A DNA stretch of 64,000 nucleotides from Trueperaceae bacterium. GTDB taxonomy: Bacteria > Deinococcota > Deinococci > Deinococcales > Trueperaceae. Both the position numbers and the translations under genes were made by a program. This document shows, piece by piece, positions 28,785 to 36,964 of the stretch; positions within the stretch are counted from its first letter, which is position 1, and each line of letters opens with the position of its first letter. A model generated the notes under the pieces. The model ran no database searches. It saw only the letters and a list, made by a program, of their open reading frames with translations, and was not told the origin of the DNA. The stretch covers positions 1,999,321-2,063,320 of the forward strand of contig CP070651.1 in NCBI GenBank assembly GCA_020354625.1, written 5' to 3'.

Positions 28785-30143
28785 TTATTTGGTCTGGTGA
28801 TGCCAGGCTAAACTAAGCGCACCAGGAGTCCTATCATTTGATGCCCCATCGCGCCTGGTGGCGTTAGACCAGGCGTACACCTCTTCGATGGGGAGAAAGT
28901 CGTTCACGTGTCGGTGATAGTGACATTTCTCGACACGCAGGTCTTCACCCACGAGTAGTTCGACCGGCCGACGTGCAACCCTTGGCGCTACTCTCCCTCT
29001 TGATAAACGTGAACGCACGAACGAGCGCAGTGGTTGCAGACTGAACGTCCTCCAAGACCTTGCCACACCGTAGCGCCTGTGCACCGAGCCTTCCGGGTCG
29101 ACGAGTACCGTAAATGGTAGACCGAAAGCCGAGGGCTGTTTGCGGAGTGCTTCATAGGGACTCTCGACCACACAAACAACCCGTAGACCCGCCTCCCGAA
29201 ACTCGGGCCACCATTCGACAAGCTCCTGGTAACGCTTCCTGTGACGAAAACGTTCAAAGCTTACCCCGAACAGAAGCAACGACTTCTCCCCTCGGAGCCG
29301 ACCGAGTGAATAGACCTCTCCTTCAAGCGTGGTCAAGCGGAAGGGGTGGGCGACATCCCCCTCGGAAAGCTGAGCTGACTTCGTCGCATCTACAACTCCG
29401 GTAGACGTACTCTCACCTATGAGATCGAGCTGCTCGAGCGTTAAGACCGTTTGGACGAGATCGTCCCAAGCCAGGTTGGTATTTTTGGCGACTTCCCATA
29501 ACGGTAGACCTTCACCGAGTACCGAAAGGACTCGGTACTCACGGAGACCGATATCTAGAGGGTTGCCCCGTTGATCGAAAACTTCAAACACCGAAGTCAT
29601 GCGGTATCCAGCCAAAGCCTGGTCGTTTCGATCGCGGCGACGCTCAAAAATCTCCTCGAGAACGGAGTCGATCTCGATGCCAGGACTTAAAAAACCGTCC
29701 TGTACATCCTCATTTGGATGAAAGCTATAGTGTGCTCGTCCGGTTCGCACGAGGGGGAGGAGACCAGCTACAATCCGCTCTTGCAAAAGTTCAGCAAGCC
29801 GTACCGTGCTCACCGCTCCATGACTCACCAATCGCTTGAGAAATTGTGGCGTATTATGCGCTAAGAGGCGCGCTTGCTGGAGATCACTCGGCAATAACCC
29901 TTCTTGCAACAGCGATATGCTCCAATTTGGAAGCATGGGGCTAATCACACCCCCGAGCTTCCCTCGCAACACTACCACTCTCGTATCCTGGATGTCCTCA
30001 GCCAATTTCAGGGTGAGGAAACCGGTCGCCTCTTCATTCTGAAGCCAACGAAGAAGATCGATCAGCGGCATCTTGCTCAGCTCACCCCTCAAGCTCATAC
30101 GCGGTTTGGTCTTGACGGTGACCATCTGACCTTTCTCGCTCAC
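28785..30143 (-). CDS. DUF4388 domain - redoxin-like fusion
   Basis: About residues 14-180 match DUF4388/PATAN-like regulatory domains (SLRGELSKMPLIDLLRWLQ, EEATGFLTL). A winged-helix-like stretch follows (ALAGYRMTSVFEVFD to LEQLDLIG). About 265-390 form a thioredoxin-fold AhpC/TSA-like domain (HPFRLTTLEGEVYSLGRLRG, then LLLFGVSFERFRHRKRYQEL). The peroxidatic Cys expected after the first strand is absent, so the redoxin part is probably not a peroxidase. The GTG at 30143 is the longest start; ATG at 30125, after GAGAAAGG, is an alternative. Confidence 0.7.
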   Translation of the reverse strand: MSEKGQMVTVKTKPRMSLRGELSKMPLIDLLRWLQNEEATGFLTLKLAEDIQDTRVVVLRGKLGGVISPMLPNWSISLLQEGLLPSDLQQARLLAHNTPQFLKRLVSHGAVSTVRLAELLQERIVAGLLPLVRTGRAHYSFHPNEDVQDGFLSPGIEIDSVLEEIFERRRDRNDQALAGYRMTSVFEVFDQRGNPLDIGLREYRVLSVLGEGLPLWEVAKNTNLAWDDLVQTVLTLEQLDLIGESTSTGVVDATKSAQLSEGDVAHPFRLTTLEGEVYSLGRLRGEKSLLLFGVSFERFRHRKRYQELVEWWPEFREAGLRVVCVVESPYEALRKQPSAFGLPFTVLVDPEGSVHRRYGVARSWRTFSLQPLRSFVRSRLSRGRVAPRVARRPVELLVGEDLRVEKCHYHRHVNDFLPIEEVYAWSNATRRDGASNDRTPGALSLAWHHQTK

Positions 30144-30329
30144 AAATCCCCCAAGGTAACCCTATTCAAAAGCCGCCCAGAGTACTGAAAGGTACAGAAG
30201 AACAGACCTACGAGAGGATCGCAGGCTCTTTGTGACATGACTAGGGCAGGACTTACGTTGTGTCGTACCATCGATTCCCATCAAATTGTAGGAAACCTGG
30301 CAGTGTTCCGCTGTTGTAAGGTACGCACG

Positions 30330-31154
30330 TCAACCAAATGTGGTGGATTTCACCCACCAGGAAGGATACCGATCCCGGAGGATTCCCACCACCTCTTTTG
30401 CGTGCGTCTCCTCACGCGCAAGACCGAAACACGTTGCACCAGAACCACTCATCAACACACCAGACAGGCCAGCGGAACGGAGTGCTTCGAGTACAGGGCG
30501 GATTCTCGGTTCCTTTCGCAAGACACCGGCCTGTAGAGCGTTGAAAAGCCTTGGGTCTTCGTTTCGCTCCAGACGACCCACGATCTCAGCTACTGGGAGT
30601 CTCCGACTGAAGTTTTGAAGGTGTTCATAGGCAAAACCGCTCATGACTTCCACTTGAGGGTTGGCGAGCACCAAGGCCGCATTGGGGAGTTCGATCGGCT
30701 CTAGCCTCTCCCCTCTCCCTCTCGCTCGAGCAGCTCTATGCTCGAGGACAAAGAAAGGGACGTCACTCCCCAACTGTAAGGCCAACGCCATCAGGTCGAT
30801 GTCTGCAGGATAGATCTGCGCCAACCCCCTCAAGACCGCGGCCGCATCGCTCGATCCACCACCCATACCTGAGGCTGTAGGAATCCTCTTCGTCAAGTGG
30901 AGATGAACTCCACGCCCCACTCCCGATGCACGTATGTAGAGAAGGGCAGCGCGGTAGGCCAGATTCTCTCGATCGTCCCCGAGCTCGGCACCACAGACAC
31001 GAAGTGTGACGCCTCGGTCTCTGGGCTCAAAGCGTATCGTGTCGTGGAGGGCGAGGCGGACCATGAGGGTGTCGATCTCATGGAAACCGTCCCCCCTCTT
31101 TGCGATCACGGCCAAACCCAAATTGATCTTGGCGGGTGCCTCAAGTGTCAGCAC
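30330..31154 (-). CDS. ispE: 4-diphosphocytidyl-2-C-methyl-D-erythritol kinase
   Basis: GHMP kinase of the MEP isoprenoid pathway. Contains APAKINLGLAV at the N-terminus with the catalytic Lys, the ATP-binding loop PTASGMGGGSSDAAAVL (about residue 92) and the C-terminal SGSGATCFGL. 274 aa is usual. It overlaps the end of ispD by 14 bases, placing two MEP enzymes in one operon with ubiX. Confidence 0.95.
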   Translation of the reverse strand: MLTLEAPAKINLGLAVIAKRGDGFHEIDTLMVRLALHDTIRFEPRDRGVTLRVCGAELGDDRENLAYRAALLYIRASGVGRGVHLHLTKRIPTASGMGGGSSDAAAVLRGLAQIYPADIDLMALALQLGSDVPFFVLEHRAARARGRGERLEPIELPNAALVLANPQVEVMSGFAYEHLQNFSRRLPVAEIVGRLERNEDPRLFNALQAGVLRKEPRIRPVLEALRSAGLSGVLMSGSGATCFGLAREETHAKEVVGILRDRYPSWWVKSTTFG

Positions 31155-31803
31155 GGCACCAACTCCGCTCTAACGCTCGAGCCATTTCCAGATCTTGGAG
31201 AGTTGTCACCTTCATGAGCATGGGGCTCCCTTCAACGAGGGCGACTTCGTGGCCCAACCTGCGAACCAATGCCGCATCGTCGGTAGCTGAGTAACCGCCC
31301 TCGAACGCTCTGAGGTGAGCCCGCAACAAGAGCTCGTGTCGGAATCCTTGCGGCGTCTGTACGGCCCGTAGCTTCTCTCGATCGACAGACATTTGGCTAG
31401 TCGTGTCTATTAGGCTATCCACCACCGGTCTCGCCGCCGTCACCGCGCCGTGACGGCGTGTGGCGGCCAACGTTCGATCGATGACAGCAGGTTCCAGAAA
31501 AGGCCTGGCTGCATCGTGTACGATGACGAGTTCCGCCGCAGTCGCTCGCAATAAATTGAGAACGGTAGCTTGACGACTGCTCCCCCCAACGATCATGCGC
31601 GCGTTCGAAATCCGCCCAGAAGCCTCATTCACCATTTCGGGAGAAACCGCTACCACAATCTCGTCTACCAGGCCGTCAAAAGCGTCCACGACATGCATGA
31701 GAAGCGTCTTTTGCCCGAGGCACACAAAAGCCTTTGGACCCATCCCAAGCCGCTCTCCCGTCCCCGCAGCGGGAATGAGGGCAGCGGTAGAAGGTCTACT
31801 CAT
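31141..31803 (-). CDS. ispD: 2-C-methyl-D-erythritol 4-phosphate cytidylyltransferase
   Basis: Second enzyme shown of the MEP pathway: transfers CMP to methylerythritol phosphate. ALIPAAGTGERLGMGPKAF is the nucleotide-binding signature. VHDAARPFL holds the metal/substrate site. The frame is open further upstream, but the ATG at 31803 begins right at the family start and gives the usual 220 residues. It overlaps the ubiX end by 8 bases. Confidence 0.94.
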   Translation of the reverse strand: MSRPSTAALIPAAGTGERLGMGPKAFVCLGQKTLLMHVVDAFDGLVDEIVVAVSPEMVNEASGRISNARMIVGGSSRQATVLNLLRATAAELVIVHDAARPFLEPAVIDRTLAATRRHGAVTAARPVVDSLIDTTSQMSVDREKLRAVQTPQGFRHELLLRAHLRAFEGGYSATDDAALVRRLGHEVALVEGSPMLMKVTTLQDLEMARALERSWCRADT

Positions 31804-32377
31804 CTTCCTTCCAACGCTTGACTCGATTGTTATCGATTCCGAATAGGTCGAGGGTACGGGAAGTGATACTTCCGACGAGCTCTGACAGCGTCTTCGGCCG
31901 GTGATAGAACCCCGGCGCAGCTGGCACAATAGTTGCACCAGCATCGTTTGCAGCGAGCATATTGACCAGCATCGGCCGGGAATACGGTGCCTCACGTACC
32001 ACCAACACCAAAGATCTGCGCTCTTTGAGAGTGACTTGCGCCGCACGCGACACTAAATTGTCCGAGAAACCGGTAGCGACTTTTGCAAGCGTACCGGCGC
32101 TACAAGGAACGATGACCATACCGAGCGTCAAGAACGATCCCGAGGCGATTGACGCCCCCAAATTGTTGTCCTTGTGGACCACCGTTGCCAGACGCTCAAG
32201 ATCGAGCGCTGTCTCCTCCAACTCAGTTGGAATGACCTGCTTGGCACCCGCCGTGATGATAAGGTGCGTCTCCAAATCCGTATGACGCAACGCTTCCAGG
32301 AGATCTTGAGCGTAGATGAGACCACTGCCCCCAGTGATACCTACCACCAAACGACGAGGAGTACTGTTCGGTCCCAC
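31796..32377 (-). CDS. ubiX: UbiX-family flavin prenyltransferase
   Basis: Makes the prenylated FMN cofactor of UbiD-type decarboxylases. LVVGITGGSGLIYAQDLLEAL is the FMN-binding start. ASGSFLTLGMVIVPCSAGTLAK and REAPYSRPMLVNM are characteristic. I choose the GTG at 32377 because a TATGGT box lies exactly 6 nt upstream, and this gives a family-like start; an in-frame GTG at 32395 is the longer option. No ubiD gene is in the window. Being cotranscribed with ispD/ispE makes sense because UbiX uses an isoprenoid phosphate. Confidence 0.92.
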   Translation of the reverse strand: MGPNSTPRRLVVGITGGSGLIYAQDLLEALRHTDLETHLIITAGAKQVIPTELEETALDLERLATVVHKDNNLGASIASGSFLTLGMVIVPCSAGTLAKVATGFSDNLVSRAAQVTLKERRSLVLVVREAPYSRPMLVNMLAANDAGATIVPAAPGFYHRPKTLSELVGSITSRTLDLFGIDNNRVKRWKEDE

Positions 32378-32383
32378 GATCTC

Positions 32384-32389
32384 ACCATA
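32384..32389 (-). promoter_or_regulatory. Leaderless -10 box of ubiX
   Basis: On the minus strand TATGGT is followed by 6 nt and then GTG at 32377. It is back to back with the leaderless promoter at 32423, about 34 bp away. Confidence 0.55.
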
Positions 32390-32422
32390 CCCCACCTAAG
32401 GCAGATAGGAAGGTGGGTCGAG

Positions 32423-32428
32423 TATACT
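32423..32428 (+). promoter_or_regulatory. Leaderless -10 box of the DUF309 gene
   Basis: TATACT with exactly 6 nt to the GTG at 32435. No ribosome-binding site is present. Confidence 0.65.
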
Positions 32429-32434
32429 CTTCTC

Positions 32435-32791
32435 GTGAGCAATTGGGGAAATGCACTACGTGAGGCCATCGTGTTGTTTAATGACGGCGACTACTGGGAA
32501 TGTCACGAAGTGCTCGAACCATCATGGCTCGAGACCGAAGGGGTGGAAAAGCACTTCCTGGCCGGGTTGATTCTGCTAGCAGCCGCCCTCTACAAAGCCC
32601 GTTGCATGAAGAGCGATCGCGGCGGACGGCGCAACTACGCTAAGGCCCTGCGGCACCTGGCACTCGTCCCCGACCATTTCGGTGGAGTCGATGTGCGTGA
32701 ATTGGAAGCGCGTGTACATCAGGCCCTTCGAACTTTAACGATCCATCCACGAGTCCCACTCCTGGTTGAAGGTACGTTGGAGCGTCACTAG
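32435..32791 (+). CDS. DUF309-family protein
   Basis: Small helical protein (118 aa) with the DUF309 signature FNDGDYWECHEVLEPSWL and a following FLAGLILLAAALYK helix. The conserved His/Glu pattern suggests a binding or metal site, but no function is established. The GTG at 32435 is supported by the TATACT box upstream. pspC-like gene follows after one base. Confidence 0.85.
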   Translation: MSNWGNALREAIVLFNDGDYWECHEVLEPSWLETEGVEKHFLAGLILLAAALYKARCMKSDRGGRRNYAKALRHLALVPDHFGGVDVRELEARVHQALRTLTIHPRVPLLVEGTLERH

Positions 32792-32792
32792 C

Positions 32793-33068
32793 GTGAACAG
32801 ATTCGATCCCAAAGGACAGGACAGCCTGCTGCACGATCAGCGTCGGGCAAGACGACCTTCTGCCCACAAGCGCCTAGCACGCTCGCATCGCCGATACCTT
32901 GCTGGCGTCTGCGGGGGAATCGCGCAGTTCGTCGGGGTCAAACCAACGGTCGTTCGTTTGCTGGCTCTGCTCTCATTGTTCTTGACAGGTGGTCTAAGCG
33001 GTTTAGGGTACCTCTTACTCTGGTGGTTGCTACCGTCGCCGCGATCCTCGAACACTCATCACGATTGA
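32793..33068 (+). CDS. PspC-domain membrane protein
   Basis: Small protein with a basic N-terminal tail of about 35 residues and a PspC domain, RRYLAGVCGGIAQFVGV followed by a hydrophobic helix (LLALLSLFLTGG to YLLLWWLLP). PspC proteins are associated with envelope stress responses, but no psp partner is nearby. GTG start one base after the DUF309 stop, so they are probably cotranscribed. Confidence 0.85.
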   Translation: MNRFDPKGQDSLLHDQRRARRPSAHKRLARSHRRYLAGVCGGIAQFVGVKPTVVRLLALLSLFLTGGLSGLGYLLLWWLLPSPRSSNTHHD

Positions 33069-33081
33069 CCGAGACCACCCA

Positions 33082-35097
33082 TCAAAGCACGAGTTGGACA
33101 GGCGCATTGAGTAAGTCGGCCACGTAGACCAGAAGTTTCGCCCCCTCCTCGGGTGGCAGAGTCGTTCCAGATAGCGAGAGAGTACTGTGGTACCGCCCTT
33201 GTTGATTATCGAAGAGAATCCTGCCGAGGGTCAACACGGGAACTCCTAAGTTGAGAACGGCTTCATCCACTTCTAAAGAAGACATATCTGCAACGACCAG
33301 GGTCGCACCGTTCATGACGTCACTTCCCACAGCGTCACGGGTCTCATTCAGCAGAGAGCGGAACGAGATTTCAGTCGCATCTGAGATCATTTTGGTCCCG
33401 AACCCATCACCTGTGATCACGGCCAATGCGAGTTCCGGTGGGCTATCACCAAGTCGAACCATCTCCATCGCCTTGGCAACCGCTCGGACAAGGAAAGGTG
33501 TTGGGGAGATCGGATCGTCTTCTGACAGTTCCCTGCTGACAGCGAGCTGCGCCTCGGCTAGCGAGGTCAGATCGAGATGGCGGCGCAACAACATGCCATA
33601 GGATACCAAGGGCAAGGGTATCTCTTCTGCCTGGAGCTGGTCTGTTGGCTCATCTAGAACACCCTTACCCACATCCGCCAACGACCCAATGCTTCGATCG
33701 GCTTCGGGTTCCGATTCAACAGACATCTCTTGCGATTCAACAGACATCTCTTGCGGTTCAACAGACATCTCTTGCGGTTCAACAGACATCTCTTGCGGTT
33801 CAACAGACATCTCTTGCGATTCACCATTCGATGATTCAAAAAACCCACCAGGTGCTTGACCACCGACTTGGACACCCGCTTCTTCATCCTCCGAGGCGAG
33901 TACCGCACCAGCACCCAAAACATGGGACTCCGGTCCAAACGAATCCACCGGTTCACTCTGCAGTGGCTCGTCTACGGGAGTTTCTCCCTGTAGAGCTTCC
34001 GTGCCCCCACCTTCACCGGCCACAAACGACGCTTCGGACTCCATCTCCTGAAAATCAGAATTGGGAGAAGTGTCGGCACCGATGCCTTCATCGAACGGTA
34101 ACGCCTCTTCATCCGATACAAAGAGCTCCGGCGCAAGATCGGACGAGAGCCCATCTACATTGTCAGCGAAAACATCGGGCACCTGCGCGAAGTCGGTAAA
34201 CCGCCCTCCGGTTTCGCCCTCTAATACCTCTCCACCAGAATCACTGATCGCCTCACTGAAGAGTTCAGAGCTGCCATCGTGCTGACCAATGTCCGGTTCC
34301 CCTGCGAGCGAGGGAGATCGTACCTCTTCTTCAAACGCGTCGAGAGGAATCTCTACCGATTCTTGGATCGGCGCAGATTCAAACGAATCACCAAGTCCAG
34401 CACCGATATCAGAAACTTCCAGAGACGGACCTTCAGGATCGGTCCTTCGTCCTTGCGAACCACTATATCCCGCACCGTCCGCGTGCGACACTTCCTGTTG
34501 GAAAGTCGCTGGTAGCACTTCACCAACATCAATTTCTGCTTGCTCTACACCATCATCGAAAAGGAAAATGTCTTCGCTGATCGCTTCCTCTTCGTCGCCG
34601 TGAACCGAAACACCTGCCGGAGGCGCAACATCCATCTCGACGTCGTCTATCTCGAGGAGATCATCATCATCGTCTTGATCTTGCTCAAGTGATACAAATG
34701 AACCATCCTCCAGATCGGAATTCTGAGCTGCTTCAACCCCTAAAGGTTCATCCGAAACGAGATCAGCCGGAGGTGGAGCATCCAACGCCGATCCCGGCGT
34801 AGACTCATCATAAGACGGGGAGGAAGCCGACAACTCAGCCTGAAGCTGATCCAGGTTGACGCCTCTCGGTTGGTACCCGGCGACGACATCCTCTTCAGGC
34901 CATGCGTCCATTCCATCAGGCACAGGCTCGGGCGTGGGATCGAGCGCAGCATCACCTGTCATTACGCGTGCCAAGTACTCGAGGACGTCCCTCTCAACCA
35001 CTTTTCCATCAGCCCCTGTGCCCGACAGCGACTGCCAATCAACATTATTTTCTTCCGCTAAGCGCCTCGCCAACGGAGAAATGTCAGGTTCGTTCAC
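33082..35097 (-). CDS. Degenerate E2-acyltransferase-like protein with E3-binding domain
   Basis: 671 aa. Residues about 4-43 are a peripheral-subunit-binding (E3BD) domain (ISPLARRLAEENNVDW, GTGADGKVVERDVLEYL). Residues about 44-500 are a very acidic Ser/Glu/Asp-rich disordered region including five 7-residue repeats. Residues about 505-671 resemble the catalytic fold of 2-oxoacid dehydrogenase E2 (RRHLDLTSLAEAQLAVSRE, ATLVVADMSS, PVLTLGRI). The E2 active-site motif HRxxDG is replaced by GTTLPPEEGA, and no lipoyl domain is present. It is therefore probably not an acyltransferase but a scaffold or regulator. GAGGAGG precedes the GTG. Confidence 0.75.
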   Translation of the reverse strand: MNEPDISPLARRLAEENNVDWQSLSGTGADGKVVERDVLEYLARVMTGDAALDPTPEPVPDGMDAWPEEDVVAGYQPRGVNLDQLQAELSASSPSYDESTPGSALDAPPPADLVSDEPLGVEAAQNSDLEDGSFVSLEQDQDDDDDLLEIDDVEMDVAPPAGVSVHGDEEEAISEDIFLFDDGVEQAEIDVGEVLPATFQQEVSHADGAGYSGSQGRRTDPEGPSLEVSDIGAGLGDSFESAPIQESVEIPLDAFEEEVRSPSLAGEPDIGQHDGSSELFSEAISDSGGEVLEGETGGRFTDFAQVPDVFADNVDGLSSDLAPELFVSDEEALPFDEGIGADTSPNSDFQEMESEASFVAGEGGGTEALQGETPVDEPLQSEPVDSFGPESHVLGAGAVLASEDEEAGVQVGGQAPGGFFESSNGESQEMSVEPQEMSVEPQEMSVEPQEMSVESQEMSVESEPEADRSIGSLADVGKGVLDEPTDQLQAEEIPLPLVSYGMLLRRHLDLTSLAEAQLAVSRELSEDDPISPTPFLVRAVAKAMEMVRLGDSPPELALAVITGDGFGTKMISDATEISFRSLLNETRDAVGSDVMNGATLVVADMSSLEVDEAVLNLGVPVLTLGRILFDNQQGRYHSTLSLSGTTLPPEEGAKLLVYVADLLNAPVQLVL
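33712..33822. repeat. 21-bp in-frame tandem repeat
   Basis: About five near-identical copies of a 21-bp unit containing ACAGACATCTCTTGC, encoding on the minus strand repeats of MSVEPQE/MSVESQE in the acidic region of the E2-like protein. The copies are almost identical, indicating recent expansion. It is not a CRISPR, since there are no spacers. Confidence 0.85.
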
Positions 35098-35302
35098 TCA
35101 CGTCCTCCTCAGGATCACGCTTCCGCCAGAAGCGGCTACTATCCAGAGCTAGCGTTGCAGATCGAACCCATGGTCTGCAGCGACAATTCCCACTCTAGAC
35201 CCGTCTCGATCGTTTGAACGACGTGGCCGGGTTCGAATCACGTACACTACCGTATCATCGGTTTGCATTGCACGCCACATTGTCGGTAGTCTAATTTTAG
35301 AA

Positions 35303-35638
35303 ATGCAACCGGTCAGCATACGCACTTTCCTCGAGGAGTTTCAAAAGGGTGCAGCCGCCTTCGACACACGTCCTTTGGCACTTTACGCTGCAGACGGCCT
35401 GCCCGGTCTACGCCACCTCGGCTTGGAGGCCGTTCAGGCCGGAAACCTACCCGATGTACCGAAGGAACTCCCGATCTATCTCATCTGCGAAAAGGGGTTG
35501 GTGAGCGAGTTGGTCGGCCTGTACCTCGAAGCCGCAGGCTTTGAACATGTCTTCAATGTGGAAGGGGGAATGCAGGCCTTGCGCTCCTCCAAGAATCGCC
35601 CCCAACAGCGCTCGGCGTCGCGAAAGATTGACGAATGA
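35303..35638 (+). CDS. Rhodanese-like domain protein
   Basis: Single rhodanese domain (111 aa). ALYAADGLPGLRHLGLEAVQAGNL resembles the substrate-fold part. LICEKGLVSELVGLYLEAAGFEHVFNVEGGMQAL holds the active-site Cys loop and C-terminal helix. It could transfer sulfane sulfur. The six-residue loop after Cys (CEKGLVS) fits the family. A TAATTT box lies 5 nt before the ATG, and there is no ribosome site. It converges with the PASTA gene across 7 bp. Confidence 0.8.
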   Translation: MQPVSIRTFLEEFQKGAAAFDTRPLALYAADGLPGLRHLGLEAVQAGNLPDVPKELPIYLICEKGLVSELVGLYLEAAGFEHVFNVEGGMQALRSSKNRPQQRSASRKIDE

Positions 35639-35645
35639 ATGGCGT

Positions 35646-36908
35646 TTAAGGGCTCCAAGCCTGAAAGAACACATCGTTGATGTACGTCTGCAAAAGGGCC
35701 TCACCGAATACGGTGACAACCGTGGACACGCTTTCGCCGGCCGGTACCTGACGCTCGATGACGACCCGCTCACCTTCATCATCACTTACAACCAAGCGCA
35801 GTTCGTACTCCCTGTCGGTAAGCGTACGCAGACCGAGGCGTACCGGATCGAAGGTGAAGGGGATGCTCCTGCTCCCCTCGAGCGACTCCACCGGCTCCGC
35901 CTCGCTCGCAAAACCCGTATCCAAATCGGAATCGCGTTGCGTCTCGGGTTGATTCGAGGTACGGTTGACACGTAACGCGACTGCCGTACCCACCAAGGTG
36001 TGTCCAGAAGGTTCTGTATCAACGATGCCTGCCGGTCTTTCTGGATCATCCAGATAGGTTATGGTTCCCACCTTCAAACCCGCCGCGGTCAACATGAGTC
36101 GCGCCCGGCGCAACGGCTGACCCAAAAGATCCGGGATTCTGATGATTCGATCGCTGGACACCGAATAGTAGAGCGTGACTGGCGTACTGGTAGGCACGGT
36201 AGCCCCCGCCTCGGGATTCTGTGTGCTGACCAGGCCCGGACGGTCCAGGCTCAAATGGGTGGCGATCGTCTCGATGCGCCGAAAGCCGAGGGCCAACAAC
36301 TCTTCTTGGGCTCTATCAAGAGAGACACCCTTAAAATCGGGGAGTGCCACCGACAACTCCTGCGCTCCTCTGCTGACGATCACGTTCAATCCGACACCGG
36401 GCTGCAACGTGGCGTTCGGATCGGGCCATTGACCTACGACGCTACCGGAAGGCGAGGAATGATACACATACTGTACTTCTTCAACCACAAGGTTCAGAGA
36501 TTGCACCCGCCCGATGGCATCAGCGAGCTTAAGACCGATTAAAAGCGGTGCTCGAGCAACTTCTGGAGGAGTATGAACCCCCAAGGTCACCACTCGCCCC
36601 TTCCTTACCACCGTCCCCGGCTCAGGACTCTGCGAAGTCACGCTGTTTGCAACCGCACCCACTACCGTTTCGGGGAATGTGGTGGCCTCGAAACCGAAAG
36701 CGCGCAACCCGTCGATCGCATCAGCGAGATCGAGCCCGGTAACGTTGGGCAAAGCCACCTCACCAACTTCGAAATACCGCCTTACCGAAACGAAGGAAAA
36801 TATGGAGAGCGCAAGCAAAAACGTGAGGATCAAAGCGAGCTTCAACTGCCCGAGGCGAGGCAGCCATCGAGCACTGTATCCTCTAGTCACAACAGAGGAT
36901 GGTATCAC
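35646..36908 (-). CDS. PASTA-domain membrane protein
   Basis: One N-terminal membrane helix (about residues 23-43) followed by four PASTA-like repeats (starts near VALPNVTGLDLADAIDGL, APLLIGLKLADAIG, VALPDFKGVSLDRAQEEL, IRIPDLLGQPLRRARLML), then a C-terminal domain. PASTA domains bind peptidoglycan fragments or beta-lactams. Unlike PknB-type receptors there is no kinase domain, so it may act as a structural or sensing envelope protein. The GTG at 36908 is the longest start. A GTG at 36890, with TACCAT 8 nt upstream, is an alternative. Confidence 0.85.
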   Translation of the reverse strand: MIPSSVVTRGYSARWLPRLGQLKLALILTFLLALSIFSFVSVRRYFEVGEVALPNVTGLDLADAIDGLRAFGFEATTFPETVVGAVANSVTSQSPEPGTVVRKGRVVTLGVHTPPEVARAPLLIGLKLADAIGRVQSLNLVVEEVQYVYHSSPSGSVVGQWPDPNATLQPGVGLNVIVSRGAQELSVALPDFKGVSLDRAQEELLALGFRRIETIATHLSLDRPGLVSTQNPEAGATVPTSTPVTLYYSVSSDRIIRIPDLLGQPLRRARLMLTAAGLKVGTITYLDDPERPAGIVDTEPSGHTLVGTAVALRVNRTSNQPETQRDSDLDTGFASEAEPVESLEGSRSIPFTFDPVRLGLRTLTDREYELRLVVSDDEGERVVIERQVPAGESVSTVVTVFGEALLQTYINDVFFQAWSP

Positions 36909-36964
36909 GATCTGTCGATCTTCCTCAAGGAAAAGCGCCGCTCGATTGGTACACTATACTCAAG

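Noticed and set aside
33712-33822. Possible CRISPR array
   Set aside because: The 21-bp units follow each other directly without spacers and encode in-frame peptide repeats.
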